The translations under genes and the position numbers were made by a program. Shown here one piece after another: positions 14,677 through 25,200 of a stretch of DNA of 47,624 bases. Under the pieces are notes generated by a model that had not been told where the DNA came from, did not search any database, and saw only the letters and a list, made by a program, of their open reading frames with translations. The stretch lies in the NCBI GenBank assembly GCA_937871295.1, contig CALMRE010000175.1, positions 1 through 47,624 of the forward strand, written 5' to 3'. This DNA comes from an uncultured bacterium (GTDB lineage Bacteria > UBP6 > UBA1177 > JAKLFG01). How positions within the stretch are numbered: the stretch's first letter is position 1; every line of letters starts with the position of its first letter.

Positions 14677-17235
14677 ATGAGAAAGATCGCCGTGTTCATG
14701 CTTCTGACGATCGTCTGTTCGTCGCTCTTCGCGGCAAAGATGTACCGCCGCGACGGGTCGTTCGTCGAATTCAAGAAGGATCCCGCCCTGACCGCCCGGT
14801 TCGTGAACCCGGCCGACGTTGCGGGGATCAAGGCTCCCGAACTGCTCTGGAAAAGCGATGCGCGCTATCTGGCGGTCGAAAAGAGCACCGTCAATCCCCT
14901 GCCGGTCTACCGCTTCAACGGTCAGCCCTACGTCATGAACGCCCAGCTCTTCTGGCGCGGCAAGATGCCGGCGGACAAACTGGCGAAGAAGTACGGCCTG
15001 ACGCTCCGGGAGATCTATGCATCGACCGACCTGTACCGCTTCACCGTAACGGGCGACGCGGCCGCCATTGCGCAGAAGATCGTCGAAGCGGGCGACGGGT
15101 TCGCCTTCCCCGACATGATCCGCCGTCAGGTCCTGCGGGCCGAGCCGGTCATGCCGATACCGGACAAATACTACAAGGAAGGGTACCAGTGGGCGCTCAA
15201 GAACACCGGCACCGCCATCGGCCTGTCGAACCCCGAACTGCCGACGACCGCCAACGCCGATATCCGTTTCGAGCAGGCGATGCAGTTCATCGTCGACCGG
15301 CTGGCGGCCTCCGAACTCCCCAACTTCGACGGCGACACCAAGGTCGCCATCATGGATTCGGGCGTCGATCTGACCCACCCCGATCTCAAGAACAAACTCG
15401 AAGAGGGTTGGGACGCCGTTAATCATGAGGCGGGCGGCGACTACGGCACGATAGAGGAGGGCGATCCCTACGGCACCGCCGGCTATTCGCACGGCACCAA
15501 CTGCGCCGGCGTCGCGGCGGCCGAAGGGAACGAGATCGGTACCACCGGTGTCTGCCCGTGGTGCGGCATCTACCCGGTCCAGTTCATGGAGGGGGGCATG
15601 GGCTCCGCCAGTTCCGATCAGGGCTACATCGAATCCTACGAAAAATATGTCGCCGATCCGCTGATCGTAGCGGTCAATTGCTCCTTCGGTCCGATGGCCG
15701 GCATGGGGACCGTTCCGGTGACGGCCGCCGAAGAGGAGTCGCACCTGAACTTCCTCCAGAACGGCCGCGACGGCAAGGGCGGGGCCATCCTTTACGCGTC
15801 GGGCAACGACGGTGTGGACACCAATTACATGGAACTGCACGGGTACAAGTTCGAGTTCAAGCGCAACGATGTCGATGTGGTCGCGACCGTCTTCTCGGTC
15901 GGCGGCACCAGCGCGTGGGACAACCGCGTTTCCTACTCGAACTACGGGCAGGAACTCGCCGTGGTCACCCCGACGCTGACCCAGTCGCCGCTCCTCGGTA
16001 TCGCCACCACCTATATCCAGACCTACGGCGACCTCGACGACGACTACTCCAACCAGTTCTCCGGCACCTCGGCCGCGTCGCCTTTCGCGACCGGCGTGAT
16101 GGGGGTCATCTTCTCGGTCAATGCCGAACTTACGCTCGAGGAGGCGACCGAGATACTGCGCCTCTCTTCCGATAAGATACATCCCGAGACCGGTTTCTGG
16201 AACAAGACCCCCGATGCGGCGGCGACCGACGCTCACAGCCCCAAATTCGGCTATGGCCGCGCCAATCTCATCAAGGCGGCGCGTCTGGCGGCGGGGCTCG
16301 AGATGTGCGCGACGACCGCCGACGAGAGCAAGAACAACCTAGACGACGACTGCGATGGCTGGGTCGACGAAGGGTTCGCTCCCGACCTGTCGACCGTCGG
16401 CGGCCCCTGCACCGCGGCGGCCGATTGCGTTACCGCCGATCTCGCCGAGGAGAACGTGCAGTGTCTGACCGACCTCAACGGTACGCTGGTGGCGAGCGGC
16501 TACTGCGTCGTCCTGCCCAACAAGACCGACTGCCCCGACGGCACCCGCGCGCCGGGCGACGGCGGCTCCTACTGCTACAAGGACTGCAACAAAGATAACG
16601 ACTGCGCCCGCGAAGGTTTCTTCTGCACCGAGGAGAATCTCGGTTACTGTCAGGGGACCTGCAAGAGCGACGACGATTGTTCAGGCGACTCCTACTGCGA
16701 CGACGAAGGGCACTGCAAGCGCAATCCCTCCGAACCGGGCGGAGAATGCTCGAGCAACGAGGACTGCCTCTACGGCGGCTACTGCATCACGCAGGTGCCG
16801 GGCGGTTTCTGTTTTGTCCAGTGCGCCGACGGCATCGACGACTACTGCGGCGATCAGGGAGCCAAATGCGTCCACGTGTCGATCCCGCAGATGGGCGAGA
16901 TGGATGTGTGCGTGCCGCCGTGCGAAGAGGCTTCCGACTGCCGCAGTCTGGGCGGTCAGTCGATGGCGTGCCACGAGACGCTCAACGGCAAAGAGGATGT
17001 CTGCTGGATGCCCTGCGAGGCCGACGAGGATTGTTTCGACGAGAACGCCGAATGCAACGACGGCACCTGTGTTCCCAAGGGCTCGGTGACCGACGACGAT
17101 CCGGCGGCCGACGAGGATGAACTGACCACGGACGATATCGCGGCGACCGACGACATGACCGACACGACGGTCGTGCCCGATACCGGCACCGTCAAGAAAA
17201 GCGACGACGGCTGCGGTTGCACGATGGTGTTCTAA
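14677..17235 (+). CDS. Secreted subtilisin-like (S8) protease with cysteine-rich tail
   Basis: This 852-residue protein has a signal peptide (1-20, ending SLFAA), a pro-region, and a full S8 catalytic domain: D227 in AIMDSGVDLTHPDL, H272 in YSHGTNCAGVAAA, and S465 in FSGTSAASPFATG. After the protease comes an NNLDDDCDGWVDEG motif (MopRI-like calcium/anchor signature), then several six-cysteine modules (about 560-810). An acidic Thr/Asp linker follows, then the C-terminus KSDDGCGCTMVF. The start at 14677 follows TTGGAGGTG and gives a proper signal peptide. The layout resembles myxobacterial and related secreted proteases, but the end lacks the transmembrane helix and arginines of a MYXO-CTERM tag. 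Confidence 0.92.
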   Translation: MRKIAVFMLLTIVCSSLFAAKMYRRDGSFVEFKKDPALTARFVNPADVAGIKAPELLWKSDARYLAVEKSTVNPLPVYRFNGQPYVMNAQLFWRGKMPADKLAKKYGLTLREIYASTDLYRFTVTGDAAAIAQKIVEAGDGFAFPDMIRRQVLRAEPVMPIPDKYYKEGYQWALKNTGTAIGLSNPELPTTANADIRFEQAMQFIVDRLAASELPNFDGDTKVAIMDSGVDLTHPDLKNKLEEGWDAVNHEAGGDYGTIEEGDPYGTAGYSHGTNCAGVAAAEGNEIGTTGVCPWCGIYPVQFMEGGMGSASSDQGYIESYEKYVADPLIVAVNCSFGPMAGMGTVPVTAAEEESHLNFLQNGRDGKGGAILYASGNDGVDTNYMELHGYKFEFKRNDVDVVATVFSVGGTSAWDNRVSYSNYGQELAVVTPTLTQSPLLGIATTYIQTYGDLDDDYSNQFSGTSAASPFATGVMGVIFSVNAELTLEEATEILRLSSDKIHPETGFWNKTPDAAATDAHSPKFGYGRANLIKAARLAAGLEMCATTADESKNNLDDDCDGWVDEGFAPDLSTVGGPCTAAADCVTADLAEENVQCLTDLNGTLVASGYCVVLPNKTDCPDGTRAPGDGGSYCYKDCNKDNDCAREGFFCTEENLGYCQGTCKSDDDCSGDSYCDDEGHCKRNPSEPGGECSSNEDCLYGGYCITQVPGGFCFVQCADGIDDYCGDQGAKCVHVSIPQMGEMDVCVPPCEEASDCRSLGGQSMACHETLNGKEDVCWMPCEADEDCFDENAECNDGTCVPKGSVTDDDPAADEDELTTDDIAATDDMTDTTVVPDTGTVKKSDDGCGCTMVF

Positions 17236-17254
17236 CAGCGCGACGGGGTGAGAG

Positions 17255-17725
17255 ATGGAAAAGACCGGACCGGAACAGGCTTCAGGGCGCGGCGTGTGGG
17301 TGGCGGTGATACTGCTGGCCGCCGCCGCCGTCCTTTTCGCCGTATTCTACTTCTCCCTTTCGGCCGAGATCGACAGGACCCGCGCCGAACTGGATAAAGT
17401 GAAACAGGATCAGCTGAACCTTATGGCCGACTACAAGGCGGCGCTCGAGGAGAACCACAAACTCCTCACGCAGAACCTGTCGGAACGCTATTTCGATTAT
17501 CTCATCGACCTGCGCAACCGCATCGAACAGGCGAACTACGCGCCGACCGACGAGGAGAAGAAAAAAGCGTTCGACCGCGCCGCCTTCATCGTCGAGAACA
17601 TGTCGGCGCTCGATCTGCCCGCCGAAGAGGCGAAACTGCGGCTTCAGTACATCGTCATGACCAAGAACCTGCTTGAGAAACCGGCCGCACCGGTCCCTGC
17701 CGGGAAGCCGGGACACAAGAACTAA
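17255..17725 (+). CDS. Small membrane-anchored coiled-coil protein
   Basis: This 156-residue protein has one membrane helix at about 14-34 (VWVAVILLAAAAVLFAVFYF). A probable coiled coil follows (about 38-70) and then a helical region rich in charged residues. No known family is recognised. The gene lies 19 bases after the protease stop on the same strand and may be co-transcribed with it. A bitopic topology with the coiled coil outside the cytoplasm is likely, since the N-terminus carries few positive residues, but this is uncertain. Confidence 0.7.
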   Translation: MEKTGPEQASGRGVWVAVILLAAAAVLFAVFYFSLSAEIDRTRAELDKVKQDQLNLMADYKAALEENHKLLTQNLSERYFDYLIDLRNRIEQANYAPTDEEKKKAFDRAAFIVENMSALDLPAEEAKLRLQYIVMTKNLLEKPAAPVPAGKPGHKN

Positions 17726-17783
17726 TCGAGAGATCCCCTCAAAACCACTTGTCGGAACCCCCCCTTTCGTTCAAAAAGCATCG

Positions 17784-18671
17784 CTACCCGTTCCGGGTGA
17801 TGAGCCGTCCCGACGCGATAATAAGAATGCCGCCGATGACGATATAGGCGTTGAGGGCGAGGTTGAGGAAGAGCAGTTCGTTGATCGCGGTGAAGAGGAT
17901 GGTGAGCAGGAACAGGACCGACGCGGTGTTGACCGGCACATCGCGTAGGGCGTAATTCCAGCAGAGGTAAGCGCCGCCCGACTGGAACAGCCCCATCTCC
18001 ACCAGCCAGAACCATTCGTCGGCCTTCTGCGGTTTCGGACAATCGCGGAAAAGGAACGGAAGCATCAGCACCGTCGATATGACGAATATCTTGAAGAGGA
18101 ACTGCACGACCTTCACCGGATCGTCGCGCAGAGGAACGACCAGATCGGCCGAGAAATAGACATACCAGCCGAAGGTGACCCCGGCGCCGACCGCCCAGAG
18201 GATGCCGACGGTGACATCGCCGCCGCCGAAATCGAACGAGTCCTTGCCGTACACGATCAGCAGCATCCCGAGGAGCGACAGGATCAGGGCGACGATCTCG
18301 CGCCACGTCGGCCGCACCCCGGCAAGGGCGAAGGAGAGGAAGAAAACGAACACCGGCGAGAGATTCTCGATGATCATCACCAGCGTTCCCGATATGGTAT
18401 TGAGGGCGAGGTGGAAGGTGACGGTGTTGAGGAAGAGTCCCACGAACGAGAGCGCCGCGACGGTGCGCCACCGTTCGCGCCAGTCCATCGTGAATTTGCC
18501 GGTGGCCAGCAGGAACACGGCGAAGATGACCGTTCCCATGAGCACCCGGGCCGAGGCGACCCAGAGCATGTCGATACCGCGGGTGGCGAGGAAATGTCCC
18601 GCCGGTCCGTGGATCCCCCACAGGAACATCGCGATGAACAGGAAGATGTAGCCGCGCCGGGTATGGCTCAT
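17784..18671 (-). CDS. EamA/DMT-family transporter
   Basis: This 295-residue protein has ten predicted helices in two EamA halves, for example GYIFLFIAMFLWGIHGP at the start and NAYIVIGGILIIASGRLI at the end. Its substrate is unknown. The ATG at 18669-18671 overlaps the TGA of the small upstream lipoprotein gene (ATGA), so I prefer it over longer in-frame starts that would run through that gene. The two DMT proteins in this window (the other at 13696) are distant paralogues. Confidence 0.87.
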   Translation of the reverse strand: MSHTRRGYIFLFIAMFLWGIHGPAGHFLATRGIDMLWVASARVLMGTVIFAVFLLATGKFTMDWRERWRTVAALSFVGLFLNTVTFHLALNTISGTLVMIIENLSPVFVFFLSFALAGVRPTWREIVALILSLLGMLLIVYGKDSFDFGGGDVTVGILWAVGAGVTFGWYVYFSADLVVPLRDDPVKVVQFLFKIFVISTVLMLPFLFRDCPKPQKADEWFWLVEMGLFQSGGAYLCWNYALRDVPVNTASVLFLLTILFTAINELLFLNLALNAYIVIGGILIIASGRLITRNG

Positions 18672-18805
18672 TTCGCCGGTTCGCTTAGATCGTCGTCGCT
18701 TTCGGCGGCGTTCTGGATGGCGTATTCCTGATAGAACTCGTTCTTCTTGGTGCAGGCGGCGCAGAAAAGGGCCGCGAGCGCTAAGCACAAAAGAAGGTAA
18801 CGCAT
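18668..18805 (-). CDS. 45-residue lipoprotein
   Basis: This short gene encodes a lipoprotein signal peptide with lipobox LFCAAC (C18) and a mature part of only 28 residues (TKKNEFYQEYAIQNAAESDD and a short tail). A good ribosome site CGGAGG stands before the ATG and a clear promoter lies upstream. The stop overlaps the start of the DMT transporter, so the pair is translationally coupled. The size recalls entericidin-like small lipoproteins, but no sequence match is claimed. Confidence 0.75.
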   Translation of the reverse strand: MRYLLLCLALAALFCAACTKKNEFYQEYAIQNAAESDDDLSEPAK

Positions 18806-18830
18806 GGAAGCCTCCGTCATCGTTCGGGGC

Positions 18831-18859
18831 AGTATAGAGCAGCTCTTCTCCCGAAGCAA
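18831..18859 (-). promoter_or_regulatory. Promoter of small lipoprotein and DMT transporter
   Basis: On the minus strand TTGCTT (18854-18859), 17 bp, TATACT (18831-18836), 25 bases before the ATG. Confidence 0.65.
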
Positions 18860-18931
18860 GGCGGCGGAGAAAAAAATGGCAAAAAAAGGGACAACGGTTA
18901 GAATGAGGCGTTCCGAAACCGGAGGAAGATC

Positions 18932-20356
18932 ATGCGTACGATACTGTTGCTGTCGTTGTCGGCCCTGAGTCTGCTGTTCGTCTCCTGCACGGTGGAAGAG
19001 GAGAGCACGGTCGATACCGATGACCCGGCGACCGACCAGACGATCGCCGACGACACGGTGAACGATGAGGAGATAAAGGACGAAAACGACATAAGCGACG
19101 AAAAGGACGAGATGGCCGAAGAGGATGAAAATCCCGATCCGACCGACGATGATCCGACCGATCCGACAGATCAAACGATCATCGACGAAGACACCGTCCA
19201 GCCCGACGATGTGATACCGGCGGGGGAACTCATCATCGAACAGATCTATCTGCCGGGGCTCAATATGGGCGAGGCGATACTCGTGGTCGGCCCCGACGGG
19301 ACGACGGTGCTCATCGACACCGCCAACGACGGTCACGGGCCGCAGTTGCTCGAAGCGGTGACGCGGCGGAAGGGGGAGGCGGCCATCGACTGGGCCATCA
19401 TCACCCACTACCACAACGATCATATCGGCGGGTTCGACAACCTTTTCGGCGCAGGGGCGAACCAGCATCTCGAGGTGCGCAAGGGGATCGTCCATCGCGG
19501 TTTCTACGATATCGGCTCCGACATGCCGGGGGTCGAGGACTTCAACCAGTTCTGTACCCTGTCGCAGGGAGAACTCGCGGCGCAGGTGGTGACCCTCTGC
19601 ACCGGCGCGGCCGAGATGCCGTGCGGTAACGCGAGCAGTCGCTATCCCACCTCCGATTGTCCGGGACTGCTCAAAGGCGATCTTTCGACCGCGGACGACG
19701 ACGCGGCGGGCGACCTGTCGTACATCCCGCTGGGGAGCGGCGCGAAACTCTACTTCACCCACGCCAGCGGCTGGGTGGCGCAGTCGGGCGGTGCGATCTC
19801 GGCCGAGAATAACGGCATCACCATCGGCTACGGCGAGACCGATCAGGAGAATGCGCGCAGTCTCGGCGGCGTCATCGTCTGGGGCGATTTCCGCTACATT
19901 TTCGCCGGCGATACGCAGGGCCGCGACATCAAGATCGAAGGCTTCATCGCGTCGCACAGCGCCGGGCTGACCGTGACGCCGGGGGGCGCCGAACTGGCGC
20001 CGTCGGGAAGCATCGACACGGCCCATCTGTCGCACCACGGGCTTGCATCGTCCACTTCTCAGGAGTGGGTCGACTGGATATTCCCCGCGAACGGGAAAGA
20101 CCGTAACGCCATCGTCGGGACGACCGGCATCTATGTCACCTCCCCGGCGCAGTCGGTGCTCGATTCGCTCACCCCGCGCGTCGGGAACGGCTTCATCTTC
20201 GCCAACGCGAAGGCGTATACCAGCGGCACGAGTCCCAAGTTCATCGTCGCCAACGCGGCGGTCACGCTCGATGTCACCAGCGGCGGCGCGCAGTATGTCG
20301 TCATCACCGGACTCGGCTCCGGCGCCATCACATCGGGCATCTACACCACCAACTGA
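18932..20356 (+). CDS. Lipoprotein with ComEC-like metallo-beta-lactamase domain
   Basis: This 474-residue protein has lipobox LFVSC (C19) followed by a very acidic Asp/Glu/Thr linker to about residue 95. The metallo-beta-lactamase fold follows: IEQIYLPGLNMGEAILVV, VLIDTAN, the metal motif THYHNDHIGG (158-167, H159, H161, D163, H164), FAGDTQGRD and LSHHGLASS. The sequence type is that of the ComEC/Rec2 extracellular hydrolase domain, found here as a stand-alone anchored protein. A role in DNA, nucleotide or lipid breakdown outside the cell is inferred. A weak -10 TAGAAT (18899-18904) lies upstream. Confidence 0.88.
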   Translation: MRTILLLSLSALSLLFVSCTVEEESTVDTDDPATDQTIADDTVNDEEIKDENDISDEKDEMAEEDENPDPTDDDPTDPTDQTIIDEDTVQPDDVIPAGELIIEQIYLPGLNMGEAILVVGPDGTTVLIDTANDGHGPQLLEAVTRRKGEAAIDWAIITHYHNDHIGGFDNLFGAGANQHLEVRKGIVHRGFYDIGSDMPGVEDFNQFCTLSQGELAAQVVTLCTGAAEMPCGNASSRYPTSDCPGLLKGDLSTADDDAAGDLSYIPLGSGAKLYFTHASGWVAQSGGAISAENNGITIGYGETDQENARSLGGVIVWGDFRYIFAGDTQGRDIKIEGFIASHSAGLTVTPGGAELAPSGSIDTAHLSHHGLASSTSQEWVDWIFPANGKDRNAIVGTTGIYVTSPAQSVLDSLTPRVGNGFIFANAKAYTSGTSPKFIVANAAVTLDVTSGGAQYVVITGLGSGAITSGIYTTN

Positions 20357-20359
20357 AAA

Positions 20360-20387
20360 TTGCCTTTTACCGTTTTCGCGGTAGAGT
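20360..20387 (+). promoter_or_regulatory. Promoter of proS
   Basis: TTGCCT (20360-20365), 16 bp, TAGAGT (20382-20387), 41 bases before the ATG. Confidence 0.5.
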
Positions 20388-20427
20388 AGCGGCTGTTTTT
20401 GTCCTTTTACGGAACGGGTACATTATC

Positions 20428-22152
20428 ATGAGAGCAACACGACTGTTCGTACAGACGCTCAAGGAAGTGCCGAAAGAGGCGCAGGTCGCGAGCCACATCC
20501 TCCTTTACCGCGCCGGGATGATCCAGAAACTGGCCAGCGGCATCTACAACTACCTGCCGCTCGCCCTCAAAAGTCTCCGCAAGATCGAGAACATCCTGCG
20601 CGATGAACTGAATAAGCGCGGCTGTCAGGAGGTCGAGATGCCGGTGGTGCAGCCGGCCGAACTGTGGCAGGAGAGCGGCCGCTGGAATTATTATGGCCCT
20701 GAACTGCTCCGCTTCAAGGACCGCAAGGGGGGCGACTTCTGCCTCGGGCCGACCCACGAGGAGGTCATCACCGACATGGCGCGGCGCAACCTGAAGTCCT
20801 ACAAGCAACTGCCGTGGAACCTCTACCAGATACAGACCAAGTTCCGCGACGAGATACGGCCCCGTTTCGGCCTGATGCGCGGCCGCGAATTCACGATGAA
20901 GGACGGCTACTCGTTCGATGTGGACGAAGAGGCGGCGCTCAAGACCTACCAGCTCATGTACGAGGCCTACACGGCGATATTCACCCGCTGCGGACTCAAA
21001 TTCAAGGCGGTCGACGCGGCGACCGGGGCCATCGGCGGCGACAAGAGCCACGAGTTCCAGGTGCTCGCCGATTCGGGCGAGGATATGATCCTTTCCTGCT
21101 CGAAGTGCGACTACGCCGCCAACGAAGAGAAGGCGCGGACGAAGATAGGGGAGGCGTTGGTCGATCCGGCGCAGTTCAAGGCGCTGGAGACGATACTTAC
21201 CCCCGATAAAAAGTCGGTGGAAGAGGTCGCGGCGTTCCTGAAACTGCCGGTCGAGCGGTTCATCAAGTCAATGATCTACCTCGTTGATGACGAGCCGGTG
21301 CTCGTCATGGTGCGGGGCGACCGCGAGGTCAACGAGGCGAAGATACAGGCCCAACTCCGCGCCAACAAGGTCGAACTGGCCCCCGACGCGGTGATCGAGG
21401 CGGTCACCGGCGCGGCGGTCGGCTTCGCGGGGCCGGTCGGCATGAAGAAAAAGATAAAGATGGTCGCCGACCACATGGTGGCGGGCATCGTGAACGCCGC
21501 GACCGGCGCCTGCAAGAGCGATCACCACATCGTCAATGTCAACAGTGGCCGCGATTTCACCCCCGATCTCATCGGCGATTTCATCAAGACGAAGAAGGGC
21601 GAAGCATGCCCGAAGTGCGACGGGGTGCTCGAAGAGTTCCGCGGCATCGAGGTGGGACAGGTCTTCTTCCTCGGGACCAAGTACAGCGAGAAGATGAAGT
21701 GCACCTTCATCGACGCGGCGGGCGCCGAAAAACCGGCGGTCATGGGCTGTTACGGCATCGGCGTCGGCCGCACGATGTCGGCGGCGATAGAGCAGAATCA
21801 CGATGAGCACGGCATCATCTGGCCGATGGCGATAGCGCCTTACGAGGCGGTGGTCCTGCCGCTCCAGATGAACAAAGATGAGGTTGTCAAGGCCGGGGAA
21901 ACGCTCTACGCCGAACTTCTGGCGGCGGGTGTCGAGACGGTCATCGACGACCGCGACGAGCGGGCCGGGTTCAAGTTCAACGACGCCGATCTCATCGGCT
22001 ACCCGGTACAGGTGGTCATCGGCGGCAAGTCGCTTGAGAAAGGGGTGGTCGAGGTGAAGATACGGAAGACCGGCGAGAAGAAGGAGATACCGGTCGCCGA
22101 GGTCGTGAAGTTCGTCACCGAATTCAAAGAAGCGGAACTCGCCGCAAAGTAG
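20428..22152 (+). CDS. proS: Prolyl-tRNA synthetase (bacterial type with editing domain)
   Basis: ProS charges tRNA-Pro with proline. The 574-residue protein has the length of the E. coli enzyme. Class II motifs are present: the LGPTHEEVITD region, motif 2 FRDEIRPRFGLMRGREFTMK, and motif 3 GIGVGRTMSAAIEQ. The YbaK-like insertion that clears mischarged Ala-tRNA spans about 240-390 (VKSMIYLVDDEPVLVMVRGD-like strands), and an anticodon-binding domain ends the protein. No clear Shine-Dalgarno is seen before the ATG. It is a single-gene unit, facing the terminator of the convergent lipoprotein gene. Confidence 0.97.
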   Translation: MRATRLFVQTLKEVPKEAQVASHILLYRAGMIQKLASGIYNYLPLALKSLRKIENILRDELNKRGCQEVEMPVVQPAELWQESGRWNYYGPELLRFKDRKGGDFCLGPTHEEVITDMARRNLKSYKQLPWNLYQIQTKFRDEIRPRFGLMRGREFTMKDGYSFDVDEEAALKTYQLMYEAYTAIFTRCGLKFKAVDAATGAIGGDKSHEFQVLADSGEDMILSCSKCDYAANEEKARTKIGEALVDPAQFKALETILTPDKKSVEEVAAFLKLPVERFIKSMIYLVDDEPVLVMVRGDREVNEAKIQAQLRANKVELAPDAVIEAVTGAAVGFAGPVGMKKKIKMVADHMVAGIVNAATGACKSDHHIVNVNSGRDFTPDLIGDFIKTKKGEACPKCDGVLEEFRGIEVGQVFFLGTKYSEKMKCTFIDAAGAEKPAVMGCYGIGVGRTMSAAIEQNHDEHGIIWPMAIAPYEAVVLPLQMNKDEVVKAGETLYAELLAAGVETVIDDRDERAGFKFNDADLIGYPVQVVIGGKSLEKGVVEVKIRKTGEKKEIPVAEVVKFVTEFKEAELAAK

Positions 22153-22160
22153 CGTTCAAT

Positions 22161-22188
22161 AAAAAAAACCCGGGGCCGAAGCCCCGGG
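22161..22188 (-). terminator. Rho-independent terminator of the large lipoprotein gene
   Basis: CCCGGGGC (22169-22176), loop CGAA, GCCCCGGG (22181-22188) form a perfect 8-bp stem. Read on the minus strand the stem is followed by eight T (22161-22168), so it ends the 22211-25570 transcript. In the proS direction no T run follows the stem. Confidence 0.9.
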
Positions 22189-22210
22189 CAGAAGCGGAAG
22201 TTCGATAGAA

Positions 22211-25200
22211 TTACTCGGGGGTGTACTGCAGGACGACCCGCTCCCAAGTGTTGTCGCTGTTCAGGCCCAGCGTGTTGCCGCAGCGGTACCCGCCGGAGGC
22301 GGCTTCGGTATGCCAGCACAGCCGCGAAGAGCCTGCGGTAGCGTCGCAGGAGTCTTTGCCGACCGTTTCGCCGGCGGGAGCGAAGCCCCACGACCAGGCG
22401 GCATTGTAGTACCACTCGACGCCGTTGGCGGCGTGCGTGGTGGTAATATCGGTGCCGGTGTCGAAAAGGACATCGGCGCGCGGCGCCCACGCGGCCACGG
22501 TGTAGGTGCCCGCGCCGGCCGGCCGGCAGGCGATCATGAGATTGTCGCCGTCGCAGTTGGTGGTGATGTCGCCGAGCACGCTTCCCATGGCGACATCATA
22601 GGTGTCGGTATAGCAGACCGTCCAATCGCCGAGCAGTTCTTCCGATATGTTTATTTTGACGCCCGAGAACATCGGGTTGAACGGTTCGTGCTCCAATTCA
22701 ACGGCGCCGATCTTTTCCACACCCATGTCGCCTATCGGTATCGCCACCATGTCCTCCATGGAGAAGGCATACAAATAGGTGGTCGTATCATTGCGAACGA
22801 CCGAGAATCCGACGCCGCTCTGGGAGATATCAAGAGCATTGTGCAACCATTCGTGGGTATCGCCGTTCTCGGCCTCGAACGGCAGGAAGTCGATATCGGC
22901 GTTATAGGTCACTGCGCCGGTCATCTGATCTATCAGGTACAGTCTGTTCTTTGCAAGGGCCCATAAAAGATCATCGGTATCGAAAGCTATCGCCGTTCCC
23001 GATGTGGAAACACCGCTGTCGCCCACTTTTGTACCGATGCCCGTTTCGGGGTCGATGGTTATGAGATATCCGTCGCCCTGATCCCATGCATACAAAGCGC
23101 CGTTAACCGAGAAGACGGCATCGGAGCAATAGCTGTGTCCGGTCGGACCGATATAGGTAACCTCTGCGGTGTCGAGATCGATACCGTAGAGAGCGTTGAC
23201 GCCGTTATTCTGGATCACATAGGCCGATCCGTCAGCCGGATCCAGCGCGAGCGACACGACATAGGAGATGCCGGTGTCGCCGATAAGAGTCGTTTGCGCA
23301 GTACTCGGATCGAGCCGATACAGCAGGGTCGAGTCACCGGTGATGGCGTAGCCCATGCCGGGGTCGGCCGGGGTGGCGGTGACCGTCACTTCGCCGGAAC
23401 GCTGATCGATGCCGTCGACCGCGACGACGGTGAAGGTGTATTCGGTGCCGTTCAGCAGGCCGTCGATGCAGCGGAAGAAGGAATCGGCCGGGACCTGCAG
23501 CGGTTCGGTCGGGCCGCCGGGGGTCCAACTCACTTCATAGTAGTCGAGCGATAAGTCGCCCGCATCGTCCCAGCGGAAGCAGGCGCGATCATTGAGTCCT
23601 ATCGCGTGAGGATTGGCGACATCGGCGGGGACGGTCACATCGAGCGTCCGGGTGCTGGTGAGGCCGTACATGAAGACATTGCCCGCCGCGTCGCGCGCGA
23701 GAACATTGAAGTGGTAGAGATCGCCCTCGTCGAGCCAGTCGAGGTAGTAGTCGTAGACCTCGGTTCCCCAGTCGACCAGTATGCGCCAGTCTCCGCCCAT
23801 CAGGTCGTTTATCTCGAGTTCGGTATCGATATCGGCCGCATCGGTCGAGTAGACCAACTTGTATTCGATGAACTCCGGATCGGTGGCGTTGTCGGTCGCC
23901 GGGGTCCACGCAACGGTGAGCTCATTCACCGTGATGTCGGAGAACGAAATGCCGCCGGTGGTGGTCGGCGCGGTCACATCGACGGTCGGCTGATAGCCGA
24001 GGTTGTACATCGCCATCAGGTGATATTCGTCGCGGACGAGCACCGCGACCCAGTATTCGGTCCCGTCGTCAAGGCCGTCGATATCGACCGTGTAGGTGTC
24101 CGCGGTCCAGTCGAGCGCGATGGTGCCGCCGCCCGCTTCGATCTCTTCGATGGTGTCTATCTCATCGGGATCGGTGGCGTAGACCGCCTTGTATTCCAGA
24201 TCCTGCGGATCGGTCATGTTGTCGTTGGCCCACATCCAGCTGACGGTGAAGCCGTCGCCGTCGACATTGGTGAAATGGAGGTCGCTGTCGTTGAGCCACG
24301 GGCCGCCGGTAGGATCGCCGGAAACCGCTTCGACCACGAGGTCGCCCATCGTTATCTGACAACCGTCGCTCACGATGACGGCGTAGGAGAAGGGGCCGCC
24401 CTCGGCGCGCGGGGTCAGTTCGAACTCGCCCGCCGTCGCGCCCGCCGCGATGGTGGCATAGCCGCCGATCAGTTTATAGGTCGGGGCGTCGCCGTCCTCG
24501 TCGGTGACCGTCACGGTGACGGTGTAGGGCATATCCAGTTTGTAGGTGTCGTCGATGCCGTCGGGCGGGGCCATGGTGATGCTGTCGATGACCGGGGCGT
24601 GGTTGCCGGCGCAGACGCCGTCCTCGCCGTCAACGCCGTCGACGCCGTTGCAGACGACCGTTTCTTCATATTCGCCGTCGTCGAGTAGGCCGTTGTCGTT
24701 CATATCGACGCCGGTCTTGAACAGGTAGCCGCCCGCCACGCAGCCGCCGTCGCCCGGGGCCAGCGTGGTAACTTCGGTCAGGGCGTTATGGCCGTCCGCG
24801 CCGTTGTTCCCGTCCGTGCCGTCGACGCCGTTACAGACGAAGACATCGCTGACGACCTCGCCCGCGTCGAGCGTGCCGTTGTTGTCGGTGTCGACGCCGT
24901 TCTTTATCTCGTACCCGCCCGCGGTGCAGTCGGCGCCCGGAGCAACCGGGTCGATGGTGGTGAGCGAGTCGTTGCCGTCGGCGCCGTTGCAGAGGTACTT
25001 GGTCGCCGTTATTTCTTCGGTGTCGAGCAGGCCGTTGTCGTTCGTATCGATACCTATCGTCACCTTCTGGCCGCCGTCCGGACAGGTCCCGTCCGGGGCA
25101 TCCTCGATGACCACGAGGCTGTTGTGGCCCGCCGCGCCCGTACCGCCATCGCTGACGGTGACCTCGGTGTCGCCGCAGGTGATGGTCTTGGTGCCGTTGC

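Noticed and set aside
22161-22188. Terminator of proS
   Set aside because: The stem is preceded, not followed, by the A/T run in the proS direction. It suits the minus-strand gene, though the stem may slow proS transcripts too.
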